Assembly (NCBI GenBank): GCA_028285685.1
Contig: JANQOR010000038.1
Coordinates: forward strand, 372,001-436,000
Direction of reading: 5' to 3'
Source: Cyclobacteriaceae bacterium
GTDB lineage: Bacteria > Bacteroidota > Bacteroidia > Cytophagales > Cyclobacteriaceae
Length of the DNA stretch: 64,000 nucleotides
The notes under the pieces were generated by a model. It did not search any database and was not told the origin of the DNA. It saw nothing but the letters and a program-made list of their open reading frames with translations. Both the position numbers and the translations under genes were made by a program. Positions 43,058 to 51,274 of the stretch are shown piece after piece; the first letter of the stretch is position 1, and each line of letters begins with the position of its first letter.

Positions 43058-43924
43058 ATGAAATACTTATCCATATTCTTGTGCCTCACCACTAGCTTAA
43101 TTTTTGCCCAATCGCCCAAAATTTTCATCTCTGCTGATATGGAAGGCATCGGTGGGATCGGCACTGGTAAGATGGTGTCCTCCAATGGAAAAGACTATGC
43201 CACAGGTAGAAAATTGATGACCGCTGAAGTAAATGCCGTTGTGGAAGCCATTTTCGCCGCTGGCAATGCTACAGTTGTAGTAAATGACAGCCACGGAGAT
43301 ATGCAAAACCTGATACACACTGAACTTGATCCACGAGCCGAGTACATCCAAAGTAACATTAAACCACTGGGGATGGTCCAGGGATTGGATGACAGCTTTG
43401 ATGCAGTTATATTCATTGGCTATCATACACGTGCAGGAACTGAGAACGGCTTTCTTGCCCACACTGGTTCCGGATCGATCAAAGGCTTGTGGATCAATGG
43501 GACAGAGGTCGGAGAAGGCGGATTAAATGCATACTATGCCGGATCTTTCGGGGTGCCGGTCATCCTCGCTAGTGGCGACCAGGCGTTTACAGAACAATTT
43601 ACCGAATTGGTGCCCACACGCACGGTGGCAACCAAAGTAGCGGTGGGTGCAAGGGCTGCAAAACTTAGACACCCTTCGGTCGTTTTGGCTGATCTTAAAA
43701 AGATGACAACTGAGGCATTGAAAGATCTAAAAAATGCAAAGACCCTGGATACAACCAACCCTGTCACCTTCCGCATACGATCTGCTTCCACCACACGGGC
43801 AGATGTTTGCATGAGCATTCCTGGAATGAAGCGTATCGATGGCTACACCATTGAGTACGAAGCGAGAAATATGGACGAAGCATATCGACTAATTCGTGTG
43901 ATTTATAAGTATATCAAGTGGTGA
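43058..43924 (+). CDS. M55 family D-aminopeptidase (DppA-like), exported
   Basis: 288 residues with a signal peptide ending near IFAQ. The M55 motifs are IFISADMEGIGGIG (metal-binding SxDxEG), VNDSHGDMQNL, FIGYHTRAG and NGTEVGEGGLNAYYAG with PVILASGDQ. DppA-type enzymes hydrolyse D-Ala-containing dipeptides released from peptidoglycan. Being exported rather than cytoplasmic, it may act on wall peptides in the periplasm. Its end is eight bases from the convergent S9 peptidase gene. Confidence 0.92.
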   Translation: MKYLSIFLCLTTSLIFAQSPKIFISADMEGIGGIGTGKMVSSNGKDYATGRKLMTAEVNAVVEAIFAAGNATVVVNDSHGDMQNLIHTELDPRAEYIQSNIKPLGMVQGLDDSFDAVIFIGYHTRAGTENGFLAHTGSGSIKGLWINGTEVGEGGLNAYYAGSFGVPVILASGDQAFTEQFTELVPTRTVATKVAVGARAAKLRHPSVVLADLKKMTTEALKDLKNAKTLDTTNPVTFRIRSASTTRADVCMSIPGMKRIDGYTIEYEARNMDEAYRLIRVIYKYIKW

Positions 43925-43931
43925 TCGATGC

Positions 43932-45944
43932 CTAGAATTTCTCAAACCATGCCAAGATCCTTGGTGAAACGTCCATTAGAAACTTAGGCTCTCTTGGCCC
44001 ATGTGGCGTTCTTGGATAGACAACCATTTCAGTATCAATTCCCATTCGCTTTAAGGCAACATAAAATTCCTGTCCCTGAGTAAAAGGAACACGTAGATCT
44101 TTTGCTCCATGGATCACCTGTGTAGGGGTTTTCACATTCTTAATTTGGTAGATGGCTGAGTGCTTCTCGTACTCTTCGTAATCCTCCCAGAATTCTTTCC
44201 CTCCAAGATGGGCAACCAAATAATCCGGTATGTCGGTAGTGGTGGTCATACTCACCAAATTAGGTAATCCGGCTCCCATACTGGCGGCTTTGAATCGGGC
44301 TGTCTGTGTCACTACCCAACTGGTCATATATCCACCGTAGCTCCAACCCATTACGTACTGTTTGTCTTTGTCAGCGATTCCTTCCTTGATCAGGTGGTCA
44401 ACGCCTGACACTAAATCTTGGTAATCTCCGAATCCCCAATCTCTTATGTTGGAGTAACGAAACTCTTTACCATATCCCGAACTACCACGAGGATTGGGTC
44501 GAAGCACCACATATCCTTTTTGGGCGAAAAACTGGGTCATGTAAATGGACGGACTTCCTGTAAAGTTCTTTCGGAACACGCCTGCAGGGCCACCATGTAT
44601 TTGGAGTATTACAGGGTATTTTGTTCCTTTTTTGTAACCAATGGGATAGGTGATCAAGCCTTCTATTTGTATTCCATCATGTGCAGATTTCCAGCTGATC
44701 AACTCGGTTTTTCCCATCTCAGGAATTTCAACATCTTCGCTCACAGCACTGAGCTGCTTCCTCGCTGTTGACCGTAGACTGGTGTGATATACTTGCTCTG
44801 GTGTGTCGGTGTCCTCATAAACATAACTCATGGTTCCGGTTGAAGCATTCACGGAAAAATTTCCACTTGTTCCCTCCTGTGAGGTGAGAATCGCAATTTC
44901 AGAATCAGAATAGGTAAGGTCATCTCCGGTAAAAGCCTTGACATTTTTCCCTGAAGGTATCGCCATAAGAACACCTGAAGTTTTCATGGTTTCCGAGATC
45001 ATCACAAAATTTCCGTCCGAACTCCACGACACAATGTTAGCGTTTCGATCGGGCGTTTGAACGAGAGGTATGATGTTTCCGCCATCTGCAGAGATTTTGT
45101 AAATGTCACTCAATCCAACTCGCTCTGGTTTTCCACCGTGAGACTCAAATGCAATCCATTTTCCATCTGGGGAGTATTTTGGGTCCCGGTCAGCGCCTGC
45201 TCGTGTCACCAATTTCTTAACAGCACCACTATCTGCTGGGACGGTTGATATGTCAACACTGAGTCCGCCCGTGTTGATCGTGGGATCGTCGGCATGTGAA
45301 AAGGCAATCGTGCTGCCATCGGGTGACCAGTCGAAACTAGTGATATGGAAATCTCCTTGTGTCAGCCGTTTGGTTTCACGTTCATCTTCAACTTTCTTAA
45401 TCGTGGTTGTGTACAGCTGATTGTATTTGAAATTTTGATCGACAAGGATTACATCTTCTTTTTCCTTTTTTTGTCGCTCCTCCTCTTCCGTGAGCGGATC
45501 CTTGGTCGTGTAGGCAATTTTACTTCCATCAGGAGACCAGCTAAATTGAGCTACGTTTTCCTTAGATTCTGTAATCTGGATGGGCTCTCCCCCCATTAGA
45601 CGCATGACCCATACCTGGGTTTTCTCCGAGCGAGATGAGAGAAAGGCGATAGATCGACCATCAGGCGAAAACTTCGGTGAAGAGGAAGATTTCTCTCCCT
45701 GTGTATATTGTTCATTGAAGGTTCCATCCACATCAGCTACCCAAATCTGGTTGACATATTCGGACTTTTCCCCTTTCATGATCGGATCTCTAACGACATA
45801 GGCTATATACTCGCCATTGGGTGAAATTTCCGTATCAATAATCGATTTGAACTTCATGATGTGCTCAGCTGTCCACTGTGCAAAAACTAATTCGAAGCAG
45901 AAAAGAAACAGTAGGAAGTAAGTAAAGCTAGATGTGATTCTCAT
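43932..45944 (-). CDS. S9 family prolyl-oligopeptidase/dipeptidyl-peptidase-type enzyme, exported
   Basis: About 670 residues. I prefer the ATG at 45944 (MRITSSFTYFLLFLFCFELVFAQ) as signal peptide; an in-frame ATG at 45965 adds seven residues. A beta-propeller of PD40/WD40-like blades (repeated FSPDGRSIAF, WSPDGSKIAY) occupies roughly residues 25-390. The alpha/beta-hydrolase domain follows, with HGGP, nucleophile serine in GWSYGGYMTSW, aspartate in HGAKDLRVPF and histidine in RTPHGPREP. It cleaves short peptides in the periplasm, probably acylaminoacyl- or dipeptidyl-peptidase-like. Confidence 0.92.
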   Translation of the reverse strand: MRITSSFTYFLLFLFCFELVFAQWTAEHIMKFKSIIDTEISPNGEYIAYVVRDPIMKGEKSEYVNQIWVADVDGTFNEQYTQGEKSSSSPKFSPDGRSIAFLSSRSEKTQVWVMRLMGGEPIQITESKENVAQFSWSPDGSKIAYTTKDPLTEEEERQKKEKEDVILVDQNFKYNQLYTTTIKKVEDERETKRLTQGDFHITSFDWSPDGSTIAFSHADDPTINTGGLSVDISTVPADSGAVKKLVTRAGADRDPKYSPDGKWIAFESHGGKPERVGLSDIYKISADGGNIIPLVQTPDRNANIVSWSSDGNFVMISETMKTSGVLMAIPSGKNVKAFTGDDLTYSDSEIAILTSQEGTSGNFSVNASTGTMSYVYEDTDTPEQVYHTSLRSTARKQLSAVSEDVEIPEMGKTELISWKSAHDGIQIEGLITYPIGYKKGTKYPVILQIHGGPAGVFRKNFTGSPSIYMTQFFAQKGYVVLRPNPRGSSGYGKEFRYSNIRDWGFGDYQDLVSGVDHLIKEGIADKDKQYVMGWSYGGYMTSWVVTQTARFKAASMGAGLPNLVSMTTTTDIPDYLVAHLGGKEFWEDYEEYEKHSAIYQIKNVKTPTQVIHGAKDLRVPFTQGQEFYVALKRMGIDTEMVVYPRTPHGPREPKFLMDVSPRILAWFEKF

Positions 45945-46012
45945 GATTTTCGCGGTTAGGTACATTCCAATTTACTGCAAACCTTCTGATTTGACAATCT
46001 CATACCAATTCA

Positions 46013-46030
46013 AGGTCATCTTGCTGACCT
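46013..46030. repeat. Inverted repeat between S9 peptidase and caspase operon
   Basis: AGGTCA-TCTTGC-TGACCT, a perfect six-base inverted repeat 27 bases beyond the caspase-gene stop and about 70 bases upstream of the S9 peptidase start, both on the minus strand. It could be a weak terminator (no T-run) or an operator for the peptidase. Confidence 0.35.
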
Positions 46031-46056
46031 AAAGGAGTCGCGATCGGTTATCTACT

Positions 46057-47970
46057 TCATTCGCTAACCCGAACGACTCTAAATCCATCTGAAAAACTAG
46101 AGAGATTTGGGTTGGTCTTGTTACGAAAGAAGACTTGCGAATAGGTTGCGTCGCTAAACCAAGAGCCTCCTCTCAATACCTTGAAATCTCCAGAAGTAGG
46201 ACCCTGTGGCTCTTTCAAGGATGATTGCCTGTAGTAATTTTTATTGTACCAGTCCAGGCACCACTCGGAAACACTTCCACTCATGTCGTAAATACCTAAC
46301 TCATTGGGTTTTTTCCTGGTCGTGTAGAAATCCTTAGCATTTTGCCTTGGCCTTGAAACTTCTTCCAATTGATCAGACCCGGCGTATCGGTACATTTTTC
46401 TTCTGACTCCGCCTAAGGCAGCATACTCCCACTGTGCTTCGGTAGGTAAGCTAAAATTCCCTGAGTATTTTTTAGTCATCCACTCTGTAAATGCTACGGC
46501 ATCATTCCATGTTACAAATACCACAGGTAGGGAGAGGTCTTTGGCTTTTTTGCCATTTGACTGAAACTGCCAGTTTAAACCTGTAACTTTCTTCAATGCC
46601 CCATCTTCCGTGAGAATAAGATTATCTCCTGCTTTCTGCTCTGCTTCAGTAGTGTATCCCGTTTCGATGATGAATGTTCGAAATTGCCGGATGGTTACCT
46701 CGAATGCTCCAATGTCGAAATCATCAAGCTTGATGACATGAGAAGGTTGCTGATCTGGTAAGCCATTCGAAGTGCCCATTGAAAACTCGCCTCCTTCCAC
46801 CCTGATCATCTTCATGAAGGGAAGTTCTTCAGAGACGTTTTGATAGCTTCGAACTTCAAGCAAAGTTGATTCTCCGGCTTTGACTTGAATTTTCCCCCAC
46901 CAATTTTCCTGCCCTTCTATCCGAAGGTTATGGAGACCAGATTCCACACGATGTAGGAAAAGGCTGGAATCGGGAGCAACATTGGATACTTCCAAATCAT
47001 CTAAGAACACTTTGCCATAGAGCTCGCTTCTGATTTCAATCATCCCTTCCGTTTCCAATTGCTCAATGGTCCCAAGGGATGGCTTTGAGCTGGCTGCAAC
47101 TGACAGATTGGAATTCACAACGAAGACAAAATCTCCTTTATCCAAGGCAGGATTTCTGATTTTGCCATATTGTGGATGCTGCGTGTTTTGACTTGCAGCG
47201 ATTACTGTGCTCTGCAGGTACTCTCCAAGTTCAGTTCCTGTGAGATACCCGTCAGAATTTCCATCAGCAGTGGTGGAGGATATGGCCTGCACGAATTTGT
47301 CTCGGAAAATGCTCTGGTCAGGCACCTGTTCATTTTCATCACCGCTAGTAATAAATTGCCGTACAGGTTGTGACGTTTTATAAGAGATCGCATCAGATAT
47401 TGCTCTAGTTTGGGCAAAGACGGATCCAGCGAAACAAGCATCAAAGACGAAAAGTGCATGCTTACATTGCACACGTTTTGCATAGATCTCGACCTGTGCC
47501 ATTTCCATTGAGGCGCTTTGGAATCTATTTTCGTTTAGCTCGGGATTGGGTGCATCGACGGGTACTAGATAGCCAAGTTTATCACCATAAGAAGCCTCGA
47601 CTGTGTAGCCATGACCGGCAAAGTAGAACAATAGCCGGTTGTTAAGCTCATTTCCATATGTTGCAATAAAGCTGGAATAGGCGCTATCTAGCTGAGCCTT
47701 TGTGAAATTTTCACCTATCACGACATTGAATCCCTTTTTCTCAAGCGTCCGCGATACCGCTCGAATATCATCTTTTACACCTGGCAGAGAGGACCATCCT
47801 CCAGTATAATTGGAGTTGCCAATCACCAATGCATGACTTTCTTCGTAAAGAATCCCGGTCTCATCTGCTGAAGCTACTTTGACTTTTTTGAAGCCCCGAT
47901 TCTGTGGTTGCTGTGCCAATACCTGAAGTTGGCATACCAAAAGAAACAAGCACAATAGTGTATATCGCAT
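46057..47970 (-). CDS. Exported caspase-like protease with EF-hand loop, PEGA and FGE-fold domains (copy 1)
   Basis: 637 residues. Signal peptide to about residue 20. Caspase/C14 domain ~42-285 with the catalytic pair His120 (FYFAGHGYT) and Cys179 (FVFDACFAGS). Inside it, residues 236-248 form an EF-hand-like calcium loop (D-G-N-S-D-G-Y-L-T-G-T-E-L). A PEGA-type beta domain spans ~309-375. Residues ~386-637 are a formylglycine-generating-enzyme (SUMF1) fold, but the RGGSWFSDATYS region lacks the two catalytic cysteines, so it probably binds rather than oxidises. Starts five bases after the stop of its paralogue. Extracytoplasmic proteolysis is inferred; targets unknown. Confidence 0.9.
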   Translation of the reverse strand: MRYTLLCLFLLVCQLQVLAQQPQNRGFKKVKVASADETGILYEESHALVIGNSNYTGGWSSLPGVKDDIRAVSRTLEKKGFNVVIGENFTKAQLDSAYSSFIATYGNELNNRLLFYFAGHGYTVEASYGDKLGYLVPVDAPNPELNENRFQSASMEMAQVEIYAKRVQCKHALFVFDACFAGSVFAQTRAISDAISYKTSQPVRQFITSGDENEQVPDQSIFRDKFVQAISSTTADGNSDGYLTGTELGEYLQSTVIAASQNTQHPQYGKIRNPALDKGDFVFVVNSNLSVAASSKPSLGTIEQLETEGMIEIRSELYGKVFLDDLEVSNVAPDSSLFLHRVESGLHNLRIEGQENWWGKIQVKAGESTLLEVRSYQNVSEELPFMKMIRVEGGEFSMGTSNGLPDQQPSHVIKLDDFDIGAFEVTIRQFRTFIIETGYTTEAEQKAGDNLILTEDGALKKVTGLNWQFQSNGKKAKDLSLPVVFVTWNDAVAFTEWMTKKYSGNFSLPTEAQWEYAALGGVRRKMYRYAGSDQLEEVSRPRQNAKDFYTTRKKPNELGIYDMSGSVSEWCLDWYNKNYYRQSSLKEPQGPTSGDFKVLRGGSWFSDATYSQVFFRNKTNPNLSSFSDGFRVVRVSE

Positions 47971-47974
47971 TCTG

Positions 47975-49870
47975 TCAATACGTTTCTCTAACTACCCTAA
48001 ACCCCGTGAAACTGTCTCTTTCATTGGGCCGATTCTTATGTCGGTTGGTTACTCTGCCGCTTTCCTCCGAGTTGTTCCAGGAACCACCTCGAAGCACCCT
48101 GAATTCGCTGCTAAGGACACCTTTGGGGTTGGAGGAGCTACTCCTGGCATAGTAGCTCTCACCATACCAGTCAAGACACCATTCCCAAACATTTCCTGAC
48201 ATATCATACAGGTTCAGTTCATTTGCCCGCTGTTCTCCGACCTGGTGAGCCCCTCCTTCAGCGTTTGTTTTGAACCATCCCAAAAGCGGTGCAATTTCGC
48301 CGCCTGCATAGTCCCACCTTCCCGAGTGGACTCCACCTCTGGCTGCATATTCCCACTCAGCTTCGGTTGGAAGACGAAAACGAGCGTTGAACTTTGTGCT
48401 TAGCCATTCGGTGAACCGCTGGGAGTCACCCCAACTGACAAATGTCACAGGCTCGTTATCTCCAGCTATGTCACCATTCGTATTTAATTCCCAATCGTAG
48501 CCTACTTTTTTCTTCCATTCGCCGTCAAAAATCCAACTCCATCCTTCAATTTCAGCTTCAGTTTTGTATCCCGTTTCCTGAATAAATTCTCGAAACTGAG
48601 AGACCGTGATTTCATAGGCGCTGATTTCAAAATCATTGAGAGTGACGGCATGAATCGGAAGTTCGTCCTGGTCTCCGGACTTGCCGCCCATGTCGAAGGT
48701 ACCACCTTGAACGAAAACCATTTGAATAAATGGGAGATCCTCATTGCTGCTGAAGTTGCTGGTTATTTGAACTTCACTCGTACTATTTGCATTGACACCA
48801 ACTTCTTGACGCCATTTCTCTGGACCTTTTAACTCCAGTGTATGAAGACCAGAAGCAAGGTTGTTAATCGGTACGATTGTGTTCGGACTTACTGAGCTGA
48901 GCAATTTCCCGTCAAGGTACAGATCGCCACCCAACTCTGTCGTCAATTCGATTGAGCCTAAATCGACATCCGAGTAATCATAGGTGGATGCAGTGGCTAT
49001 CGCAGTGCTAGATCTCTTTTCGGCATTTAACATAAAGACAAAATCACCTTTGTTTAAAGCAGGATTGTTAATCTTTCCATATTGAGGATGCTGACTGTCC
49101 TTGGTATAGTTGATGACCGTGCTTTGCAGGAATCGGCCAAGTTCCGTGCCCGTTAAGTAGCCATCTTCGTTAAAATCTGCATTGCTGGTCGTCATTGCCT
49201 CCACAAACTGCTTTCTGAAGACGCTCTCGTCTGACACTTTCTCATTTTCAGTGCCACTGGAGATGAATTGTCTGACAGGCTGTGCGGTCTTGTAGGAGAT
49301 CACTTCCGGTATAGCACGTGTGCCACTAAATATTGAGCCTGAAAAACATGCGTCGAAGATGAAAATAGCATGTTTGGATTCGATTCTCTTGGCGTAGATT
49401 TCTATTTGTGCCATCTCAGTTGCTTTGCTTTGAAATTCCATAGGATTCAGATTAGGGCTTGGTGCGCCTACGGGGACGATGTACCCCAGCTTATCTCCAT
49501 AATTGGTCTGAATCGTATGGCCGTGTCCGGCGAAATAAAATAGCAATCCAGCCTCCTGATTGGTACCATAGGAGGAAATGAAACTCGTCATAGCACTGTC
49601 CATCTGGAATTTGTTCAGATCATGTGCCAGCAAAACATTGAATCCTTGATTTTTCAGGGCTTTTGCTACCTCCTTCACATCTTCCTGAACACCTGATAAC
49701 ATTGGCCAGCCTTCGGTGTACCTGGAATTTCCAATTATGAGTGCATGATTTTCGTGATACAAAGCACTTAAATCACCAGCAACAGAGGGCGAAACTCTTC
49801 TAAAACCACGATCTTGCCCCCAAGATAAAAAGCATAATATCAGAAAAAATATGAAAATATATTGCCTCAT
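47975..49870 (-). CDS. Exported caspase-like protease with EF-hand loop, PEGA and FGE-fold domains (copy 2)
   Basis: 631 residues, same domain order as the downstream paralogue. Signal peptide MRQYIFIFFLILCFLSWGQ; caspase domain with His116 (FYFAGHGHT) and Cys174 (FIFDACFSGS); calcium-like loop from Asp232 (D-F-N-E-D-G-Y-L-T-G-T-E-L). A PEGA-like segment (ELGGDLYLDGKLLSSVSPN) and an FGE-fold C-terminus (FVQGGTFDMGGKSGD ... EWCLDWYGESYY ... RGGSWNNSEES) follow, again without catalytic FGE cysteines. It is first in the two-gene operon. The two copies have diverged well beyond recent duplication, suggesting distinct targets. Confidence 0.9.
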   Translation of the reverse strand: MRQYIFIFFLILCFLSWGQDRGFRRVSPSVAGDLSALYHENHALIIGNSRYTEGWPMLSGVQEDVKEVAKALKNQGFNVLLAHDLNKFQMDSAMTSFISSYGTNQEAGLLFYFAGHGHTIQTNYGDKLGYIVPVGAPSPNLNPMEFQSKATEMAQIEIYAKRIESKHAIFIFDACFSGSIFSGTRAIPEVISYKTAQPVRQFISSGTENEKVSDESVFRKQFVEAMTTSNADFNEDGYLTGTELGRFLQSTVINYTKDSQHPQYGKINNPALNKGDFVFMLNAEKRSSTAIATASTYDYSDVDLGSIELTTELGGDLYLDGKLLSSVSPNTIVPINNLASGLHTLELKGPEKWRQEVGVNANSTSEVQITSNFSSNEDLPFIQMVFVQGGTFDMGGKSGDQDELPIHAVTLNDFEISAYEITVSQFREFIQETGYKTEAEIEGWSWIFDGEWKKKVGYDWELNTNGDIAGDNEPVTFVSWGDSQRFTEWLSTKFNARFRLPTEAEWEYAARGGVHSGRWDYAGGEIAPLLGWFKTNAEGGAHQVGEQRANELNLYDMSGNVWEWCLDWYGESYYARSSSSNPKGVLSSEFRVLRGGSWNNSEESGRVTNRHKNRPNERDSFTGFRVVRETY

Positions 49871-49892
49871 AATGTTGACAAATCGCTGAATT

Positions 49893-49908
49893 TTCTATTA
49901 AAATAGAA
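49893..49908. promoter_or_regulatory. Palindrome in the caspase/WD40 divergent promoter region
   Basis: TTCTATT-AA-AATAGAA, perfect seven-base arms, lies in the 81-base gap between the divergent caspase operon (start 49870) and the WD40 gene (start 49952). A regulator bound here could control both directions at once. AT-rich palindromes of this length do occur by chance, so support is moderate. Confidence 0.45.
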
Positions 49909-49951
49909 TACTTTCAATTAGTGAAGTTATAAAACCAACCTCATTTACCAG

Positions 49952-51274
49952 ATGTCAACTTCTATAACTCGATACTACTTAATAGCCCTATTATGTCTTT
50001 TGTCAACACCAATTTTTGCACAAAATGATGAGTCGTTGCCCCCGGCTGATATAGAGCGCCTCAAAGCAAGAATCGGAACATTAAGAACTACTGAGCTGAT
50101 CATGTCGATGTCGCAGCGATCTTTAATTATGCCTGGGTATCTAACCGAGCTAAAAGCGCTTATAGCTAAACAGGCGTTTAACTTTTGGAGCAACAGCGAT
50201 GGAGAACCTTATGTTTCGCACCTCAATGTGTATTCGGCACTTCATCAGGCCAACAAATACCTTGATGTTGATTCGACACGATCTTATGCTTACAATCAGG
50301 TTGGTTCACATACGGAGCGAGTAACTTCAGTTGTTTTTGGAGCAGACCCAAATTCATACTATTCCGCGTCGACGGATGGAAAAGTGTTCAAATGGAGTTT
50401 GAACAATCCTAAGGCCATACCGGAAGTAGTCTATGAATCCGACAAGATCATCAGGTCTTTGGATGTCTCTGATGATGGACGGTGGTTGATGGCAGTGTTT
50501 TTTCAGACCGGCGTGGCACTGGTCGCTCTTGAGCAAAAATTCGGAAATGAAGTTCTCGCGGTTGAAGACCCGGAACCGGTTCAGACCGCAGTATTTATGC
50601 CGAACGAGCAAAAATATTTGGGTGTATCACGAGGCGGAGAGATGAAGGTGAAAGGGTTTCAAACCGAAACTACACAGGTGGGTAAGACTGAATCAACCGT
50701 ACTTTCATTGGAAGTGGATGAAAATGACGGTACCATCTATGCAGGTACAGTCAAGGGTGTTCTGGAAAGCTGGGAGGAGCAATCCTATTTTGGATACGAG
50801 CTGGGTTCGCCTGCTATTAACTGTCTCGACATCAGTCCCGATGGAAAATTGCTTGCCATCGGCAGAGAGCGAGGTGATGCCATTCTTTGGAATATCGAGC
50901 AAAAAAAACTTGAGAGGCTGATCAATGGCCACCAGAGTGCTATCACCGACATCGAATTCAGTCCAAACAATCAACAGTTGTTGACGACTAGTCGAGATAG
51001 GACTGCTCGATTGTGGGATTTGAGTGATTCTCGAAAACTCCCGATTGTAATGGATGATCACGATGATTGGGTCATGACGGGATGTTTCGATCCTTCCGGT
51101 AGAAAGGTTATTACTGGTAGCAGAGACGAATTTATTCGAACCTGGCCGACAGACCCTGAAATTCTAGCTGATCGTATTTGCGAGCTGGTAAGTCGAAACA
51201 TGAGCAAAGAGGAGTGGGTTGAATTTGTTGGCGCCGATATTCCTTACGAAAAGACGTGTACGCGGCTGGACTAG
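49952..51274 (+). CDS. Exported WD40 beta-propeller protein
   Basis: 440 residues. Signal peptide MSTSITRYYLIALLCLLSTPIFAQ. An N-terminal helical lead (~30-110) contains KALIAKQAFNFWSNSDGEPYVSHLNVYSALHQANKYL, a wording seen just before the propeller in Bacteroidota caspase/NTPase-WD40 proteins. The rest is a WD40 propeller; the clearest blades are HTERVTSVVFGADPN...YSASTDGKVFKW, HQSAITDIEFSPNN...LLTTSRDRTARLWDL and HDDWVMTGCFDPSG...ITGSRDEFIRTW. No enzymatic domain is attached. Divergent from the caspase pair, it may be a scaffold or sensor for them. Confidence 0.85.
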   Translation: MSTSITRYYLIALLCLLSTPIFAQNDESLPPADIERLKARIGTLRTTELIMSMSQRSLIMPGYLTELKALIAKQAFNFWSNSDGEPYVSHLNVYSALHQANKYLDVDSTRSYAYNQVGSHTERVTSVVFGADPNSYYSASTDGKVFKWSLNNPKAIPEVVYESDKIIRSLDVSDDGRWLMAVFFQTGVALVALEQKFGNEVLAVEDPEPVQTAVFMPNEQKYLGVSRGGEMKVKGFQTETTQVGKTESTVLSLEVDENDGTIYAGTVKGVLESWEEQSYFGYELGSPAINCLDISPDGKLLAIGRERGDAILWNIEQKKLERLINGHQSAITDIEFSPNNQQLLTTSRDRTARLWDLSDSRKLPIVMDDHDDWVMTGCFDPSGRKVITGSRDEFIRTWPTDPEILADRICELVSRNMSKEEWVEFVGADIPYEKTCTRLD

